64,000 nt of DNA from Candidatus Bathyarchaeota archaeon (lineage in GTDB: Archaea; Thermoproteota; Bathyarchaeia; Bathyarchaeales; Bathyarchaeaceae), in contig SOJZ01000031.1 of assembly GCA_004376295.1 (NCBI GenBank), positions 108,787 to 172,786 on the forward strand, given 5' to 3'. This document shows positions 63,890 to 64,000 of the stretch, in pieces. The notes under the pieces are model-generated. The model did no database searches. It worked only from the letters and a program-made list of their open reading frames with translations, and had not been told where the DNA came from. The position numbers and the translations under genes are program-made. Positions within the stretch are counted from its first letter, which is position 1; every line of letters begins with the position of its first letter.

Positions 63890-64000
63890 ATGCGGGGACG
63901 ACCTCGAGGCAGGGGCCATTCACCACGTGATACGAGGCTTCTCCAGTATCTCGTAACAATTTCTCTAAAACATAGAATTGACCCAAACAAGCTCTTTAGT
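63890..64000 (+). CDS. Partial gene running off the window end
   Basis: The frame from ATG 63890 stays open to the end: MRGRPRGRGHSPRDTRLL then helical LQYLVTISLKHRIDPNKLF. A very basic start followed by a helix looks protein-like, but too little remains to name it and no ribosome site is clear. Confidence 0.35.
   Translation, partial: MRGRPRGRGHSPRDTRLLQYLVTISLKHRIDPNKLFS

Overview
The window is archaeal chromosome. It carries archaeal replication proteins (RfcL, RfcS, Gins23, MCM, Hel308, ATP-dependent DNA ligase), ribosomal proteins found only in archaea and eukaryotes (eL15, eL13, eL33), the RNase P proteins Rpp30 and Pop5, pyruvoyl arginine decarboxylase, AMP phosphorylase, an archaeal type IV pilin with its peptidase, and an initiator tRNA with archaeal identity features. 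Gene content, frequent TTG/GTG starts behind GGAGG-type ribosome sites, and many DUF families suggest a TACK archaeon, most likely Bathyarchaeia-like. That placement is inference; there is no rRNA here. No CRISPR array, rRNA operon or intact insertion sequence was seen.

Layout. 0-2.3 kb: secreted DUF4382 protein, small zinc protein and a membrane-anchored HtrA protease. 2.3-9.5 kb: replication cluster, with rfcS-rfcL leftward and gins23-mcm-hel308 rightward from a shared control region. 9.5-13.8 kb: purB, an asparagine synthase-like protein without the usual Cys2, an HDAC-family deacetylase and a ferredoxin. 13.9-20 kb: a membrane coiled-coil protein, a start-less reading frame, DUF2095, prepilin peptidase with pilin, an RHH-like protein, a PAC2 protein and tRNA-iMet. 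20-28.3 kb: serine/glycerate metabolism (DUF1015, SerA, class V aminotransferase, glyoxylate reductase, glycerate 2-kinase), then a geranylgeranyl reductase and Dph6.

28-40 kb is an accessory-looking stretch with long intergenic regions. It holds PhzF, DUF1385, SpoIIM-like, cupin, site-2 protease, a YeeE/TusA/rhodanese sulfur module, a membrane-anchored T4 gp19-type tail-tube protein, an Eis-like acetyltransferase, DUF5661 and an aldo/keto reductase. Two dispersed repeat families decorate its gaps: the palindrome CATGCATGC and a directional element with core GATATCCCCCGCA. 40-46 kb returns to core information genes (eL15, PdaD, eL13, DUF54-Rpp30-Pop5, eL33). 46.3-48.5 kb is a decayed mobile element: an integrase, an inverted degenerate integrase copy and a primase gene interrupted by TGA. 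49.5-53 kb holds a substrate-binding-protein/cyclophilin fusion, an alkyltransferase and a second element scar ending in a lone integrase tail beside DNA ligase. 54.8-64 kb has a TPR protein, a beta-CASP nuclease, GNAT, an S-component-like membrane protein with an inverted fragment of a paralogue, ATP-grasp, YkgJ-type, AMP phosphorylase (probably a non-AUG start), HhH and CYTH proteins, and small zinc proteins.

Most notable for follow-up: the initiator tRNA whose 5' acceptor strand does not pair unless about 42 nt is removed, the two intergenic repeat families, the solitary anchored tail-tube protein, the binding-protein/cyclophilin fusion, and the relic mobile elements.
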